Below the pieces are notes generated by a model that was given only the letters and a program-made list of their open reading frames with translations, had not been told where the DNA came from and did no database searches. From assembly GCA_037127315.1 (NCBI GenBank), contig JBBBDQ010000330.1:2335001-2399000 (forward strand): a stretch of DNA of 64,000 bases, in the 5' to 3' direction. The first letter of the stretch is position 1; each line of letters begins with the position of its first letter. Shown one piece after another: positions 1 to 11,114 of this stretch. This DNA is from Ascarosepion bandense. Taxonomy: Eukaryota; Mollusca; Cephalopoda; Sepiida; Sepiidae. A program made the translations under genes and the position numbers.

Positions 1-2019
1 CCAGCAAGTAAAATAGAGGAATTGCATAAATGCATTCCAAAGAATTTATGTCTTGATAATAATAATAAAAAAAAAGGAACAAAAAAACAAAAAACAATCA
101 ATTTGCATTGCTTTTGATAAAGGTTAAAAAGATATCAACCATTTTTGTGGGAGGGAGATAAGAAAGGTTTATATTAAAACTTTTTGATACTTTGACCCAA
201 AATTCGTTACCATTGGTATTTTCTTATTTGTTTTTTTTAAATGATATTTTAACGTTTAATTTTTTAAAAGAATTGTAATCATTCAACATTAAGATGAAAT
301 TTTTTTACATGTCACGGGATCCGGTACGATTGATTTTCTAGGTCATATTATCAAATTTAGCTGATAGATTCGTGCAGCAACATCACGTGACATGCCACCG
401 ACCAGATGAACTGAAAAAATATGCACCCCCTTTAAACCTTTTTTATAGAATAAGAGAACATATTTAAAAAAATGTCAAAGCAAACATATGCACAACAAAC
501 AAACAAACAAACAAACAAACAAACAAACAAACAAACAAACAAAAACAGTTGTCCTCTATTTAAGAGCCAAAGATAAAGAAGAGTTAGAAAAATGATCAAC
601 AACCAAATTTCGACCATTTTTGCCGAAAAATCCCGAAAAACTGTTTGGCGTCTTAGCAACATAAGGGAAAGGTACCAATGGTAAAATTCAACATACCTCC
701 CCCACTCGGTATTCCAAAACGGTACATTACATTTCTTTTTGAGGAGAATTAACCCTTTTGAGGTACATTAGTATGTTAGCACCGGAAAAAATGTGTAAAT
801 TATGTGTATGTTATTTTTATTTTGTTTAAAAAGCTGAGTACAAAGATGAGTACACACAGCTAACAAAACTACTTTTAACAAGACTATTCAATATCAATAT
901 TAAAACATTGACTCGACTTGGATGTTATTAACATTACTCAGGGTATCTTTTCTCGGATAGAAGATTATAATATTCTGGAGACACATTAGTAGCAGACATT
1001 TTCAAAATATCTTAGAACTGTTAGTCATTGCGAAATGTTTGTCATTGCATGATTTTATTTATATTTACGGCTGAGGAGAAAAATGGTGGTGTTTCCGAAA
1101 AGGCTGAACATTTTCATTACAAGCTAGATAATATTGTAGGGAGCGTCGGCTATGATTGTAAAATGGCCTTGTGTCGAACGTAACCGAGCCCACCACATTT
1201 GAAAGAATCAGAAGATTGAACAAAAGATAAATGTTTCTCGTTTGTATCAATAAATGTACATTTATTTAACGAGAAAAATGACATCAATTTTGTTGTTTTG
1301 AAATATTATTTATGTTTGAAAGTTTTGCATAAAGTTTTTCTTCTGAATGTGTGTTTAAGAGTTCAGTTTTCTTATAGTTAAACGAAATGGATTTGTAAAA
1401 TCTGATGTCACTGTTGTGTATGCACTTGTAGTAAGTGTAAATCCGTCCTGAGCGTGCATGAAAACAGAAACGAAGTTTTTGTTCCTCTTTCTTTTTTGTT
1501 TCCGGCAAGTAACAGTAGAGAAAGGGAATAAACAATTAGTACGGTGAGAAAGAAAGAGTGTGAAAAAAATCATATCGCTTAGATGAGGTGTCCGGTTGAC
1601 AACTTATGACTGAAAAAAAAAATCACACGTATTTATGTGGTTGAGAAAAATAGAATCGGATCAACTTTTAGGATGTTTTCCTTGCTCCTAATTAACCAAT
1701 AAACAAGAGGTTGTATTTATTTTGTTTTTTGAACGTCAGCAATTGGTAAAATTTAGCTTACCAACTGTCTTATGAAAAGAGCTTTTCTATTGGTGAATGT
1801 ATAAATGTATATTGCTTTTTTATTGGCTCATGAAAAGGTGTAGGTATGTGTAAGCTCAGGTTATCCGTGAAACTAAATTTTACAAAATCCAACAACATCT
1901 AAACATTTCTTTCTGTTCAAACTTTAGTAACAAACTTACTGGCTGATTTCTCTATGTTTTGATTTTTAAATAAGGAAAGTCCGAAGTTCAATCAATTTAT
2001 TATTCATTTATGTTTTTTC
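1..2019. other. AT-rich region, no gene recognised
   Basis: No recognisable coding segment or mobile element on either strand. The only clear structure is a tetranucleotide (AAAC)n microsatellite at about 497-543, which gives a spurious Phe/Val/Cys-rich reading frame on the minus strand. The other short frames are low-complexity and resemble no family I know. Confidence 0.6.
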
Positions 2020-2020
2020 T

Positions 2021-2220
2021 TTAATAGGCGTAGATAGGTTTGCTTATAGTTCGGTTCATAATCTTGCCTGGATTTATGAAGAGAAATAGAGGTTTATCAG
2101 TTGTTTCCTGTTTAGGATTGGGTTTCGGGTCCCTTCTAAAGTATTTTCCTTCACTTTCACTTCTAGTGCCTCTTGTGTGTTGGTGGCACCTTGCTTGGGA
2201 TGGTGTCTCTTTCTATCTAA
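2021..2220 (+). mobile_element. Short internally deleted Jockey/CR1-type LINE derivative
   Basis: Starts with TTAATAGGCGTAGATAGG, the same 5' end as the longer LINE copies at 12.85 and 18.6 kb, and continues with their 5' leader (CTTGTTTCCTGTTTAGGA type) to about 2120. By about 2166-2216 it has moved to a sequence like that family's 3' end (GGTGGCACCTTGCTTGGGATGG). The coding body of about 3 kb is missing. The element at 52.06 kb has the same layout. The 3' match is imperfect, so the 5' identity is firmer than the 3' one. Confidence 0.5.
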
Positions 2221-2430
2221 CTTTTGACATCAATGCCTCTTGGGCCTTTTACAAGGTGATCACCATTGTAAAAAAAAAACATTTGGAATTCTGTCAGTAC
2301 TTTATTTGGGATTGAAATGAAAGAAATCTTCAACCAGTTTCACTTTTCTGTCTTCTTTTGAAAAATTAATAACTCCGTCAAATTCCGAGGGAAGAATTTC
2401 TATTTGTTTTGCATATTTTGTTCCCCCGTT

Positions 2431-2745
2431 CAACGCAGTTGATTTTGGGGACTATGCTACGCTAATGAACAAAAACAATATCTTATCACGTTCAGTTTTA
2501 ATTGCAAAAAATAAATAAATTATTAATTAAAAATTTTGTCATTAAATAATACAGTAAATGTAAAAAATCAATAAATTAAATAATTCAACGAATTTGATTT
2601 TGGGAACTATGCTACGCTAATGAATAAAATAATATCTTATCACGTTCAACTTTAATTGCAGAAATATAAATACACTAAATATTAATTTAAAATTTTGTCA
2701 TTAAAGAATACAGTAAATGTAAAAAAAAATAAATTAAAATAACAG
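2431..2745. repeat. 155-bp tandem duplication
   Basis: Two adjacent copies of an AT-rich block begin at 2431 and 2586 (both CAACG, then TTTGATTTTGGG or GATTTTGGGG). They share ACTATGCTACGCTAATGAA, ATATCTTATCACGTTCA and AATACAGTAAATGTAAAAAA in the same order. They differ by scattered substitutions and small indels, so the duplication is not very recent. No coding potential seen. Confidence 0.85.
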
Positions 2746-2904
2746 ATTATGTTAAGAAATTAATAAAAACCACGGTTTTTGTGTGCTCTGCACTAACTTT
2801 CCCTGCTATCTAGTCCCCTTGAAAAAAAAATAGGTGTGAGAAAGGCTGAAAGAAAAAAAAGTTTGAAGCGTTTTAGTTGGTGACTGTTTCATTTTTCTTT
2901 TTTA

Positions 2905-3345
2905 TAATCGGTTTCACCCCAAACAAGACAGAAAAGCCACTAAGACATAAGGGGTTACTGGGTATTGAAGTATTAGGAATGGAACATTAATAATTAGCGG
3001 GAAGAGGAAAGAGTAACCAGGGGGACAGTAAATAGCAATTAATATTTTATTAAAAAAATTGCAAATTAAAGTTTGCTGGAAAACGTGGAGCTGGAAGGGA
3101 GATCTATAAGCGAAAATTGTGAGAAAATAAATTGTTAGCGTAAAACTTACGGCTAGATCTAGACTACTTAAAAGTAAATTAATGAGATCTTAACGCCAGT
3201 CTAGTATTGCGCTTAAACTCAAAATCAAGTCTAGATGCCGGAGTGAATAGCTCATCCGAACAATTACCATAAAAGTACTTATAGAAAAGTCACAGAGTGT
3301 CAATCTTACGGCAGTGGAGAAGTGACTAAAACAAATAAACAGATA
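2905..3345 (-). mobile_element. Jockey/CR1-type LINE, 3' fragment, eroded
   Basis: On the plus strand it starts with the family's 3' signature in reverse complement (TTTCACCCCAAACAAGACAG, then a CCACTAAGACATAAGGGG block). It then shows decayed C-terminal coding sequence, including a segment matching the family's 'FYKYFHG..SDE' region near 3250-3300. No open frame remains. It is older and more diverged than the copies at 7.2 and 54.1 kb. Confidence 0.6.
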
Positions 3346-5640
3346 TTGTGGAACTGAATTAACTTATAGCATTTTGGATAAGAATTCAACAATTGTCAGT
3401 TGTCAATTATCAAATGGTCTTCATTATGATGAAGCTGCTTAGAAGATCGTATCTGTTGCCATGTAGATTGTTATAGGAGAGAGATTGGCATACATACTTT
3501 TTCTTTGATATATGCAAATAAATACTGGCAGTCTTTTTAATTACTTACTGTATGATTTACTTCTTACTAGCTGTAAATGTCGGTGACAGCCCGAGAAAAA
3601 TCTTTATATAGTTCATTTTTCAGTCATGCGTTATATTTCTCAAGTGTTATGATGTTGAACTTGAAAGTAAATTACCTTGATAACAAGTTCGAAGTTACAG
3701 AACGAAGCTAATAGTGTGGTACTATTAATTTTTTCCTATTTTTTTTATTTTGTAAGTTTCGGATTAGTTCTATGGAGACATTAATGATTAATCTGTGAGT
3801 GAAACCAGCCAGATAGCATACTGAAAGAAGGAATATTCACACTTGTTTTTTACCCCATTTTGCAGGTCATCATTGCAGATTATAGGTGATGAAAAAGGTA
3901 CATCACTCAGAATGAAGCTTATAATATTACTGTTGGTGGCAGTTTTATTAATGACAAATGCCTTTGCTCTGATGAACAAAAATTGACGACATTAATGCAA
4001 AAGATTGAAATATTGGATGTTCAACTGCATACCATTCAAGCATTTTATTCTAAAAATGTGTCCGACATACGGCCTTCTCACTTACAACCCAAATCTTGTT
4101 CAAGTTTAGTACTGAGTCTTTTTCTTAGAACAAAGACTATCGTCATTAAGGTAATTTTATCTATGCATCACAAATCTTGGGGACACTTTGGGATGCATGA
4201 TTTATGAACAAATTTAGGAATTCTATAATAAGCAAAAACACAGAAAAACAAACGAAAAATTATTGATATTTTTAGAAAAATCTACCGGGACATCCTTATT
4301 CTAACCATCTCTTTTATTAAATATTCGGGAAATTTTCTTCCTGCCTCTTTAGGTTGCGACCGTTTTATGACAAAGCGTTTCATTTGATTATTTAATAAAA
4401 CGCGTACTCGGAACAAGTCATCCTCGAGTGGATCCCCCACCCTCAAAAAAGAATAATCGTCCCAGTTCGGTAAAAATTCAAAGGTAGACATTTTACATCC
4501 TGTATAATTTGCAGTCATATTCGCATGTGTACCTGTTGAGAATCTCATCGAATTTAAAATTTCGATTAAAAATATTTTCTATATCTTCTTTGGGTTTGGA
4601 TTTGTCAATTCTTATAACTCCATAAACTAAGTTAAAATGAGATATAAAAACATTGGCAGTATATTTGAGCCCAAATCTTCTGTTTTAAAGTTGGATACAG
4701 TAAAACTAGTGCCATGCAATCTCTGGGAAGCTGTTCAATCCTAACATTCGGGTTCTTAAAAAAACGTCTTAATTTTTAGAGTGTAAAAATCAGGGAATCG
4801 GACCATGTTTCGAGTTGTTAGTATTTGGCGATTGTTGTTTCATTTAGTTTGAAGTGATTTTAGCGTTGTGTTCGTATGTGTGAAATTACTTAGATTATAA
4901 TTATAAATGGGAAACTTTACATATTTGTTGCTTATTATGATGAAGGTGACTGTTAAAGTTTCCATTTAAAATACCACAAAATAAATCAGGAGATGCATTT
5001 AAATTCAACAAAATCTTCATTATCTTCATAATCAGTCTCATAAGCGAGGTGTGATCATAGGGTTACTGTTTCAACTAAGCACCCGACCAATTCCCTCTAC
5101 ATACGTGGGTTGAAAGCCAGAGTAATTTTCATTCATTCGTAGCGTGTCTTGGGTAAATAAACTTATATCTCCTAGTTAAAACACAGCCGATGTTCAACAA
5201 CGTGAAGGTTCCTCTTGGTCACAGATACGTGGTCGTTTATTCCATCGGAAAACCCTCCTTGTTGACGTCAGTCAAAGAAGCCCTTTGCCGGGCCAAGGAA
5301 GCTCTATACTGGATGCATAAATTGTTAAGAATCCTAGTATACTCTAATGTGTTTTAATCTTAATATGTGTCTAAACATCCTCATGGCCAGAAAAGCCTAG
5401 TGATGGGGACCGATGATTCAAACGTGAGGCATATAGTACTGGGTTACAGATTACCAGTACGCTTGTAGAGAGACTTGACATAAAATTTTAGATTACAGCA
5501 AACCCTAATAATAAATTTCTTAAAAATTCCTCAAAGAAACCTGGTGAGGGAGAATATTCTTTTAGATCCAAAATAAATGTTCTTTTTCGTTTTCTATTCT
5601 CGTAATCATTTCATTTTTCATATGATAAAGTACGACACAA
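3346..5640. other. No recognisable gene or element
   Basis: AT-rich sequence with a few short frames (for example 4282-4548 minus, 3983-4207 plus) that show no family motif, no signal peptide and no linked exon structure that I can support. I cannot exclude old, unrecognisable repeats. Confidence 0.5.
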
Positions 5641-5649
5641 GCATCTGTT

Positions 5650-5835
5650 TTACCTGCTAGAAAAACTCGATCTATTTGGAAAAGATGTTAGAATGATCCA
5701 GAACTTATACTGAGAACAAGCCGCCTACATACGTACAGAAATTAAATTGAATAGCTCTATAAAATAAAAATGGGCGTCGGCCAAGGATATGTTTCTCTTC
5801 AGCTTTATTCCAAATTTAATGGAACTGGATGATGG
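5650..5835 (+). pseudogene. RTE-type LINE reverse transcriptase fragment
   Basis: Plus-strand translation around 5655-5760 reads LDLFGKDVRMIQNLY, then an EQAAYIRTE-like stretch. It matches the post-motif-A region of the RTE copy at 17.0-17.1 kb (LDIFGKDLRVIKNLY). Stops interrupt the frame (TGA within the NLY..EQ region) and the match fades after about 5830, so this is a short dead fragment. An A-rich run follows at 5938-6003. Confidence 0.7.
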
Positions 5836-5941
5836 CCGACCCTTAAAGAAAATGACAGAAGTTCCTAGACAGCATTGTAGAAGAAAGCGAGAAAAAAATT
5901 ATAAGCTGCAAGGAGACAGAAGAGTATGGTCATTAAAAAAC

Positions 5942-5972
<31 letters not shown>

Positions 5973-6046
5973 AAACAAAAAACAAACAAACAAAAAAACA
6001 AAATATCCGCGATACAAATAATATATATATTAGTAATCTACATATA

Positions 6047-6338
6047 AGCCTGTTTCGCTATATCACAGCTCATCAATGTGACTAGACATATCCACTTGCT
6101 TCTGAATTTCTGATTTGGTGTTAATCGGAGTCGCTACGCCCTAAGCCATAGACGCATGGAATCAGAGAAGGGAAATTTTAACGTGTTCTATATAAGCAGT
6201 GTATACACACGCCAGTCACCGAAAGAACTCAATTCATTTCTGAAGAGTCACGCCTGTATTGCAGAAGTGGAAACTGTTTTTAAAATTTTCTTCTCTAGAC
6301 AGCTCAATCGTAATGAGAGCATAATATATTAGTCATCC
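6047..6338 (-). mobile_element. Hammerhead-bearing repeat unit (degenerate)
   Basis: Minus-strand unit. Its 5' edge is GGATGAC (6338-6332), followed by a TATTATGCTCTC..TTGAGC segment shared with the unit near 36.1 kb. Its 3' edge carries a decayed hammerhead core: TTGATGA (6076-6070), stem II GCTGTGATATAGC, GAAA (6056-6053). The first core C is T and the GTC cleavage triplet is lost, so it should be inactive. It lies directly downstream of the minus-strand PLE remnant at 6.35-6.9 kb, separated by a short (AT)n. Confidence 0.65.
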
Positions 6339-6905
6339 ATATATATATATGGGCAGCATTTTCTCTTTTATACATTTTTCATTGAAAATGATATATAAAG
6401 TATTATGATTAAGTTTTTTATGTAATTGTTTATAAGATGATTTTCTTTTATTTTGAGGACATAAATTATATAAAACTTGTCCAAATTTTTTGTTTATGCT
6501 AGCGCTTTCGGCTATACTTTTAGCCATTATCAAGGATGAATGTTATTTTAAGTGTAACTGAATGTATGTAGTATTATGTATGTTTATAGAGTTGTGTGTA
6601 TGTGCGATGTACCAAACACGGTAAACACGTTGTTAGCATATTTGTAGATGATAATATTGAGTGTTAGTTTTTTTTTAATCAAAATGTCTTCCTTATTTTT
6701 AGTCTTTTTGTATGTGGATGATGCTATGATATTTGTGTTGTCATTACCGATAGGGTTTGGTACGTATCTGTGTGTAATAAAATATCGAATTGAGCTCTCT
6801 TCAAAGAGATGCAGCATGAGTCTTTGAGTCAGTTTCGTAGTTGTATGGCCGATATAATTATTTACCAAAATGGGAGTTTATTCTTTTGACTAAGCTCATA
6901 TGTGA
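6339..6905 (-). pseudogene. Penelope-like element, GIY-YIG endonuclease and 3' tail
   Basis: Minus-strand frame 6868-6584 reads NNYIGHTTTKLTQRLMLHL and later IIASSTYKKTKNKEDILIKKK. This matches the GIY-YIG nuclease that ends PLE proteins: the YIG triad, the T-rich turn, the basic R..L..H helix and a closing 'I...IKK..P.LN' motif. The rest of the domain is frame-broken and the reverse transcriptase is absent, so the copy is 5' truncated. The 3' region (6555-6339) holds GATAATGGCTAAAAGTATAG, also found on the plus strand at 27.39 kb, and ends in (AT)n. Family assignment is fairly secure; the subfamily is not. Confidence 0.7.
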
Positions 6906-6966
6906 AGTAGAGGAAAATATCGTTTACATAGCGGACGTAAAAGTTATTGTCGGTTTGGTATTTGTT

Positions 6967-6971
<5 letters not shown>

Positions 6972-7010
<39 letters not shown>

Positions 7011-7142
7011 GTGTGCGTGTGTGTGTGTGTGTGTGTTTTTTTTTTTAGGCGAGACAAGTAAAAGTTAGAGAAGCATGGACCAAGAGGGTTTTCCATACTT
7101 ACTCCGTTACTCCGACGTAAGATAATCTCACTCTCTCTCTCA

Positions 7143-7214
<72 letters not shown>
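6972..7214. repeat. Compound microsatellite (GT)n, (CT)n, (TA)n
   Basis: (GT)n at 6972-7037, then (CT)n at about 7129-7182, then (AT)n to 7214. The (AT)n run abuts the 3' end of the minus-strand LINE that starts at 7215. Confidence 0.95.
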
Positions 7215-7217
<3 letters not shown>

Positions 7218-8336
7218 CATTTCACCCCGAGCAAGGCGGAAATGCCACTGATGTGCAGGGGGCTACATAACTGTAAAAATATTAATTAGAAAAGAGTGAG
7301 GAGTACAAACTAGTTAGAAAGGGACAATAGAAAGCTGAGAAAGCAGGTGCGATGACACATACATAGGTGGAGAGAAGGAAAGGTTATACGGGGGTGGGGA
7401 GAGCTAGAATCTAGTGGTTAGTAGATGAGTATTGACTTTGCATTTAAATTTCTGGAGGTTGTAGCCGTCAGGAAAGAAAGAATACGAGAGCGAGTTCCAC
7501 AGGCTGGAAGTGCGAGAGAAGAAACTGAAAGAGTAGAATTGTCGTCTGCATTTGGTTAACCTGACTGTGAATGGGTGGGACCCAGTTGCCAGTCTGGTTG
7601 AACGAATAAACACCTGTTGAGGAGGCATCAGTGACTTAAGTTCGTCCGAGCAGAAGCCATGAAAGTATTTATAGAACAGACAAAGGGAGGCCACATTTAG
7701 TCGGTGGGGAAGTGGCTGTAGTCGAGCCGCCGGATCAGTACCTACACATTACAAACTCTCCTTTGGAGCCTGTCAAGAACACTGAGGAGAACGGCAGGGG
7801 CGCCTGACCATAAATGGCAGCAGTACTCCATGCAAGGACGGATGGTTGACTTGTATATATGCAGGATGGATTCAGGTGGAAAAAACATCCTGGATCGACA
7901 TAGTGACCCAAACTTCTTAGCAGTAGATTTTGCTATGGATTCAATATAGTGGTTCCATTTGAAGTCTGAGGACAGGGTAAGTCCGAGGAGACGTAGTGTA
8001 TTGCTCTCCGGGAGAATCGCTTGGTCCATGCTTATGGGAGGCAGGAGAGGTTGCCTCTAATGGTTGACAGACAACAGCTTGGTCTTCGAGGAATTGAAGT
8101 TGACAAGCCACTTCTTGCCCCAGTTCACCACAGAGTGTAGATCCCGTTCAAGGTCAGCAGCGAGATTATGTCTGTCCGCCACGACAGGTTTCTTACTGGT
8201 GCAGGAGTATATTGTAGTTTCATCTGCGTAGATGCCTACTTGGGACTTGATCTCATCTGGGAGGTCGTTGATGAAAATAAGGAAGAGCGTCGGGCCCAGG
8301 ATAGAGCCCTGTGGGACACCAGCATTCGTGCTGTAG
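7215..8336 (-). mobile_element. Jockey/CR1-type LINE, 5'-truncated copy
   Basis: Read on the minus strand from 8336. It begins at the reverse-transcriptase motif B (GVPQGSILGP-type, near 8300), passes the motif C region (near 8230), and continues into frames 8029-7742 (ESNTLRLLGLTLSSDFKWN, YKSTIRPCMEYCCHLWSGAP) and 7694-7404 (SLCLFYKYFHGFCSDELKSL, FFSRTSSLWNSLSYSFFPDG). It then ends in the family's 3' signature at 7260-7215. Frameshifts separate the frames and the 5' part is lost at an (AT)n run. It keeps the 160 bp (8048-8200) missing from the 54-kb copy. Confidence 0.85.
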
Positions 8337-8338
8337 GA

Positions 8339-8341
<3 letters not shown>

Positions 8342-8388
<47 letters not shown>
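8342..8388. repeat. (TA)n microsatellite
   Basis: Uninterrupted TA dinucleotides at the 5'-truncation point of the minus-strand LINE. Confidence 0.95.
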
Positions 8389-8389
<1 letters not shown>

Positions 8390-8439
8390 GCATGTTTGTG
8401 TTTATATACAAATGATCAATGAAGCTTCTTACTAATGTC

Positions 8440-8625
8440 TCACACAGCCTCTCCTCACCTACACACAGCGTTCCTTTTACACACAGTATTCTTTTTATAC
8501 ACAGCCTTCCTAATTGCACAGCCTCCTTTCACCCACAAACAGCCTCCCTTTTACACATAGTCTCTCCCCCCCATACACAGCCGCCCTTTTACACACAGCT
8601 TCCCTTTTACACATAGTCACCCTTC
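8440..8625. repeat. Degenerate minisatellite, CCTTTTACACACAG-type units
   Basis: About nine imperfect copies of a 17-24 bp unit centred on CCTTTTACACACAG, for example near 8470, 8495, 8550, 8585 and 8605. Unit length and sequence vary. The Ser/His/Pro-rich frame across it follows from the repeat and is not evidence of a gene. Confidence 0.75.
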
Positions 8626-8639
8626 ACTCGCAATGGATC

Positions 8640-8920
8640 TAACAATAAACATCCCGAAAGACAGTTATATGTCTCTTAAAACAAAGACGTAAACATGCTA
8701 CACTTAATGTCTTATTCACGAAAATAACTGCTTTAATTTTATTAGAAAAAATTCTTCTCGTAAACAAACCCGTTTTCATGTTTCCCATGAATATTTTCTA
8801 TGTTGTATCGCACGAAACTTTGACAGCAACAAATAACACATTAATCTTCTAAACAAACAATCTGTTATTTCAAACATGCTTTTACAAATTAACAATTTTT
8901 CATCACAAGATAGAGATTCT
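8640..8920. other. No recognisable feature
   Basis: AT-rich unique-looking sequence between the minisatellite and the next LINE fragment. Confidence 0.5.
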
Positions 8921-8924
8921 TGAT

Positions 8925-9285
8925 AAAATCACAAGAAGGATATGCAATGCCACCGGTCCTGTCCTGCCATCTCAGTTTCAATTACTTTCAAACCGCCGTA
9001 ATGTAGCCTTCAGGTACCTGTTCTATAAATATTTTCATGGTAATTGTCTTGATGAGCTTTTCTTTCTGGAACCTAGACTTTACGCAGTACCAAATTGGCA
9101 GTTCAGTCTCATTATTTTAATGTTGAAATTTCTACATGTACCATAGATACTATCCTAATAGTTACTTTTTTCTCACTTATCGCTTAAGAAATTCTATTTT
9201 GGCCTTTTACTTCCGACTCAACTTTGATCTTCAAAAATTTAGATGCAATATCAATCGTTATGTTCTGTATTCTTAATTACTGTTC
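8925..9285 (+). pseudogene. Jockey/CR1-type LINE C-terminal fragment
   Basis: Plus-strand translation gives LDKITRRICNATGP, LSNRRNVAFRYLFYKYFHGN and a CLDEL segment. These correspond to the 'DKIQRRICNVI...LFYKYFHGFCSDE' region of the 54-kb copy. Later codons are interrupted by stops. Both ends are lost. Confidence 0.7.
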
Positions 9286-9661
9286 TTTTATTGTTCTCTC
9301 GCTTTAATAATGCTTTTTTTCTCATATTCTTTCACACTCATTGACTTCTTGCGTCTTAGTAGATTTATTGCTATTTTTGAGTTGAAATCTGTAAAAAATA
9401 ACAGACTATTAATGGATAAATAATCCTAGCATGTTAAATTTAGTTTCCGCTTTGATGAGTTCATTGTATGAAGATTATTTGACGTAAGATGCTATGTTAC
9501 TATTGATACATGATTATTCTTTGCAGTAGTACTAGCAGTAATGATATTACCAGCAGCAGGCGTGGAAACACAGACAGAGATTTGTTGCACCAATTTCTCT
9601 CATTCTATTTTCTTTAGTGTAAGAAAACTGGTAAAATAACATTAATTTTTTTATATTAATC

Positions 9662-9835
9662 GTTCAGTTAAGTGCCATACGGGATACACGCTTGGGCGAT
9701 CATGTTTCAAAAGAGACATGACTGACTGCGCAGAAGATTTTCCTGTTGTAAGTTGTATTGCTTTCTGCAGTAGACTGATTGCCATACAAGGCTATAAAAC
9801 CCAATCTGTTCTGCTATTTAACCCATAGGTGGAAT
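9662..9835 (-). mobile_element. tRNA-derived SINE (ACTG-tailed family), partial
   Basis: Contains GATACACGCTTGGGCGATCA and the inverted motif AGAGACATGACTGACTG, as in the better-preserved copy at 21.2 kb, but in the opposite orientation. It stops at AACCCATAG, before the tRNA-like head. The ACTG-type tail is eroded. Confidence 0.75.
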
Positions 9836-10003
9836 ACTTGATTTTTTCTTATGTTTCAAAATTTTGCTCTAATATAAATCTTTGTCGATTGATTGGTGAG
9901 TCCTATTAATCGTAACACTCTAGTGATATTCTCATATCCGCATATTTCCTCAAGCACTACATTTGTATTTAATTTTAACCTCATTATTAGAGAAAATCAG
10001 ATT

Positions 10004-11098
10004 CTTCTTCTTCTTCTTCTTCTTCTTCTTCTTCTTCTTCTTCTTCTTCTTCTTCTATGTACCGTGTACCTTCAGGACGTAGGCGATCATAGCTTTCTAC
10101 ATATCCCTGTCCCTTGTCGCTCTTAATACTCCTTTATACTGTTATCCCGCTCAATCCCCGCTCCACCATCCATTTTCTCATGTCCATCAAGTATGTCATG
10201 CGTTGCTTTCCTTTGTCTCTCTTCCCCTCTTATCCGTCCCGTGAGCATCAAGTTCTCAAAACCCTCCTTCCTCATTACACCTCCCCAAAACTTCAGCTGT
10301 TTTTTCCTGTTGTTAAGTATCAGTTTCCCTTTGTGTCCATCCTCTCCAAAACCTCATCGTTGCTCGCATGTTTTGTTCATAGTATTCTCAGCATCCTTCT
10401 GTAGAACCACTCAGATAAAGAATATAAAATAAAGCGACAGGCAGTTTTTTTAATCTATAACATTTTTGGTTGTCAGTACCGTTTTATTTCTTTCGCTATG
10501 TCACCATTTTCTGTGATAATTTAAAAACATGAAAGAGAGGAATGTTATAGAGGGTGGGATCAAAAAGTTGTTTAATCTAGTCGTGGGGTTGAAGGGCGGT
10601 TGTTCTAGCATTTCTTTGTTGTTCATTTTTCTATATGCCGTGGTCTTTCAGGACGTTAGAGATCATGGCTCCTCATATTTTTCTGCACCTTGTATCTATC
10701 AATAAGAAATTTCAACTTCCCCTACCTGTTGTTAAGCCATTGTCTGTAGAAATTCGCCGTTGCTCACACGTTCCCTTCAGTATAATTTCTGTTGCGTTAA
10801 GTCTCTTACACTATGATGCGATTTTCCCGCATTCATTACTATATAGGATCACTGATATTACGTAACAGTTCAGTACTGTTTTCATTGTTTCTAACGACAT
10901 TTTAATGTTTCTTAATACTTTGCTTAACTTTTGGAAGGAATTTTTCGCTATCCCAATTCGCCTTCGGATATCAGTCTCGCACTTTCTGCCTTCTAAAAAC
11001 ACGTGCTTGATATTCAAATTGTTTTATTTGTTTCATATTTGGCATCTTCGATTTGTAATTTGCATGTTGGGTTGTTCTTTTTGCAAAAAAAAAACATA
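10004..11098 (-). pseudogene. RTE-type LINE, 3' part with (GAA)n tail
   Basis: Minus-strand RTE copy. The 3' tail is (GAA)n (TTC on the plus strand, 10004-10056), directly preceded in the element by a CATAG edge. The frame at 11017-10811 reads CETDIRRRIGIAKNSFQKLS, equivalent to the region just after 'KYLGSVITEDGKCNTEIRRRIG' in the 16-kb copy. At its 5' side, about 11098, it is cut by a plus-strand Jockey-type LINE. The rest of the RTE reverse transcriptase resumes at 12055. Multiple stops; dead. Confidence 0.8.
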
Positions 11099-11114
11099 CA
11101 CTGAGTTTTATTTT

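Noticed and set aside
4282..4548. 88-codon minus-strand frame ending in a basic segment
   Set aside because: No recognisable family and no supporting signals. Possibly an eroded element, but I cannot support that.
9893..10126. Reading frame with a long poly-leucine run
   Set aside because: The leucines are (TTC/CTT)n microsatellite, the tail of a minus-strand RTE copy. No gene features.
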